This document shows, piece after piece, positions 5,916 through 6,566 of a DNA stretch of 6,566 bases (position 1 is the first letter of the stretch; each line of letters begins with the position of its first letter). Made by a program: the position numbers and the translations under genes. Location: positions 1-6,566 of the forward strand of contig JAISAX010000567.1 of assembly GCA_031266495.1 (NCBI GenBank), written 5' to 3'. Origin of the DNA: Opitutaceae bacterium. Its GTDB lineage: Bacteria; Verrucomicrobiota; Verrucomicrobiae; Opitutales; Opitutaceae. The notes under the pieces were generated by a model. That model worked only from the letters and a program-made list of their open reading frames with translations, did not search any database and was not told the DNA's origin.

Positions 5916-6040
5916 TTAATTCTATTTTGGTATATTTAGAATTATCTTGTTGATTGTCAATAAATTACAAAATCAGATATCAAGTTCATAACGTACTGAT
6001 TATCAACGAATTAATATGAAATTTACCAAAGTAGAATTAA
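5916..6040. mobile_element. 125-bp AT-rich palindrome, candidate MITE with TTAA ends
   Basis: The 22 bp at 5916-5937 and 6019-6040 are inverted repeats with 20 Watson-Crick matches, one G-T pair and one mismatch. The symmetry continues inward in the same register, centred on 5978. A further 19 Watson-Crick pairs and three G-T pairs occur in the next 30 positions, for example TTGTTGAT near 5947-5954 against ATCAACGA near 6002-6009. Both outer ends are TTAA. This is what a miniature inverted-repeat element with a 4-bp target duplication would look like. It is far richer in A+T than its surroundings and codes for nothing convincing. Removing it with one TTAA leaves the TAA stop of the upstream 72-codon gene intact and places the PIN gene directly after it. 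An operator or a structured leader RNA is an alternative reading. Confidence 0.55.
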
Positions 6041-6255
6041 TCTCTATATCCCTCCCGTGTAGACAAGTCACCCGGGCCGCTCACGATACCGGGAAAGTGG
6101 CGGGCCATGGCGGCCATAGAGTTCTTCTTGTATTTGCTGATGCGGGGCGCGTGCTTCTTCCAGTTGGGATCGTTCGGGTAAGGATCGAATCCCGGGAAGA
6201 ACTCCTTTTCGCGCTTCGCGGACACTTTACGCCTGGCTTTTGGCCCACCTTTCAT
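6037..6255 (-). CDS. Hypothetical small basic protein, possible partner of the PIN gene by position
   Basis: I do not recognise this 72-residue protein. It is lysine-rich (KARRKVSAKREKEF near the start, then PNDPNWKKHAPRISKYKKNS) and ends GIVSGPGDLSTREGYRD. Third codon positions are strongly G/C for most of its length, which supports coding on this strand over the overlapping plus-strand frame. The last eight codons lose that bias. Its TAA stop lies in the TTAA edge of the palindromic element. Located on the same strand upstream of the VapC-like gene, it could be an antitoxin by position, but it has no ribbon-helix-helix or AbrB pattern that I can see. It may also be the truncated end of a longer gene. 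The ATG at 6255 is preceded in frame by a TGA and has no clear ribosome binding site. Confidence 0.45.
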   Translation of the reverse strand: MKGGPKARRKVSAKREKEFFPGFDPYPNDPNWKKHAPRISKYKKNSMAAMARHFPGIVSGPGDLSTREGYRD

Positions 6256-6340
6256 CGCTTGCTGTCATGGCGGGAGAATGGGCAAAAAGGCGGCGCATTG
6301 ACAATGCCTGCGCTTGCGATGGCGCACATTCCCAAGGCGG
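6256..6340. other. Short intergenic stretch without a supported gene
   Basis: I see no coding frame with good support here. The only structure is a small inverted repeat, GCATTG-A-CAATGC (6295-6307), which is short enough to occur by chance. It may contain the promoter of the minus-strand 72-codon gene, but no clear -35/-10 pair is visible. Confidence 0.4.
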
Positions 6341-6430
6341 CTAGTACCTCATAACGTTCGAAGTTTCGCATCTATCCCGAATGAGCATAGAGGAAAGGTA
6401 TCCGAAAAAATCAAAGTTATGGGGTACTAG
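6341..6430. repeat. 90-bp imperfect palindrome with CTAG ends
   Basis: CTAGTACCTCATAAC (6341-6355) is complementary to GTTATGGGGTACTAG (6416-6430) at 14 of 15 positions, with a G-T pair at the other. Weaker pairing continues inward in the same register, notably TTTCG (6364-6368) with CGAAA (6403-6407). Both ends are CTAG, a rare tetranucleotide in many bacteria, and ACTAGAGACTAGT sits at the right edge (6426-6438). A miniature element with a CTAG duplication, an end of an insertion sequence, or a transcribed hairpin would all fit. It is not related in sequence to the TTAA-bounded palindrome. Confidence 0.5.
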
Positions 6431-6472
6431 AGACTAGTCAAGCATGAGAGGCCGCAAAGGATATGGTGAAGT

Positions 6473-6566
6473 ATGGCGACTAAGCCAAAAATCCTCTATA
6501 AAGTGAAGCAGAGCAGAGAAGAACGCGGTGAGAAGCAGCGGGAAGCGGGCGGCGAACACCGTGCTC
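6473..6566 (+). CDS. Start of an unidentified ORF, cut by the window edge
   Basis: From the ATG at 6473 the frame stays open to the end of the window, giving 31 residues that begin MATKPKILYKVKQSREERG. It is highly charged, mainly Lys, Arg and Glu. AAAGGA lies 11 bases upstream, with GGTGA closer to the ATG, so a ribosome binding site is plausible. I cannot identify the family. Its place just after a palindromic element makes a transposase or other mobile-element gene worth considering, but nothing in the 31 residues shows it. Confidence 0.3.
   Translation, partial: MATKPKILYKVKQSREERGEKQREAGGEHRA

Noticed and set aside
6016..6354. Plus-strand 112-residue frame starting in the palindrome
   Set aside because: It is antisense to the minus-strand 72-codon frame, which has much better third-position G/C, and its sequence shows no domain-like pattern.
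6341..6430. Integron attC site
   Set aside because: The ends do not match the RYYYAAC and GTTRRRY core sites, although the inverted-repeat shape is superficially similar.

Overview
The window looks like part of a GC-rich chromosome from a verrucomicrobial bacterium, most likely the Opitutaceae. This is inferred from gene style and not proven. The clues are a signal peptide followed by a 'YFSAQSGNWHDSGTWN' passenger start, an integrase of the 'HCTRVTVITRLARAG...GHAS' type, short AGATTT heptad repeats between genes, and start codons that mostly lack a visible Shine-Dalgarno sequence.

The left part (about 1-4007) is mainly ordinary chromosome. It begins with the broken 5' end of a secreted passenger-type protein on the minus strand, in an AT-rich patch. 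An EVE-domain gene follows on the minus strand. Then come four plus-strand genes: a tiny proline-rich one-helix membrane protein, an FtsB/DivIC-like division protein closed by a good intrinsic terminator, undecaprenyl-diphosphatase UppP with an unusual signal-like N-terminal extension, and an XRE-type regulator. The regulator's start codon sits in a perfect 16-bp palindrome, downstream of a tandem 18-bp AT-rich repeat. Convergent to it is a short-chain dehydrogenase/reductase in which the catalytic Tyr of YxxxK is Trp. FtsB-like and UppP proteins both serve envelope growth and division.

The right part (about 4020-6566) is accessory and decaying. A tyrosine-recombinase integrase is inactivated by an in-frame TGA and by a frameshift at a run of seven G. 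Tail-to-tail with it, and overlapping it, is a small excisionase-like HTH gene. Upstream of that on the same strand lies a VapC-like PIN-domain gene without a usable start codon, and further upstream a 72-codon ORF that could be its partner by position only. Between these two lies a 125-bp AT-rich palindrome bounded by TTAA on both sides, which looks like a MITE-type insertion that separated the PIN gene from its upstream partner. A second palindrome of 90 bp, bounded by CTAG, lies 0.3 kb further right, followed by the beginning of an unidentified ORF that leaves the window.

I see no rRNA, tRNA, CRISPR array or known riboswitch. No complete new system can be claimed. The best candidates for something undescribed are the two short palindromic elements with YTAR-like edges, the self-regulation layout of the XRE gene, and the Tyr-to-Trp SDR.
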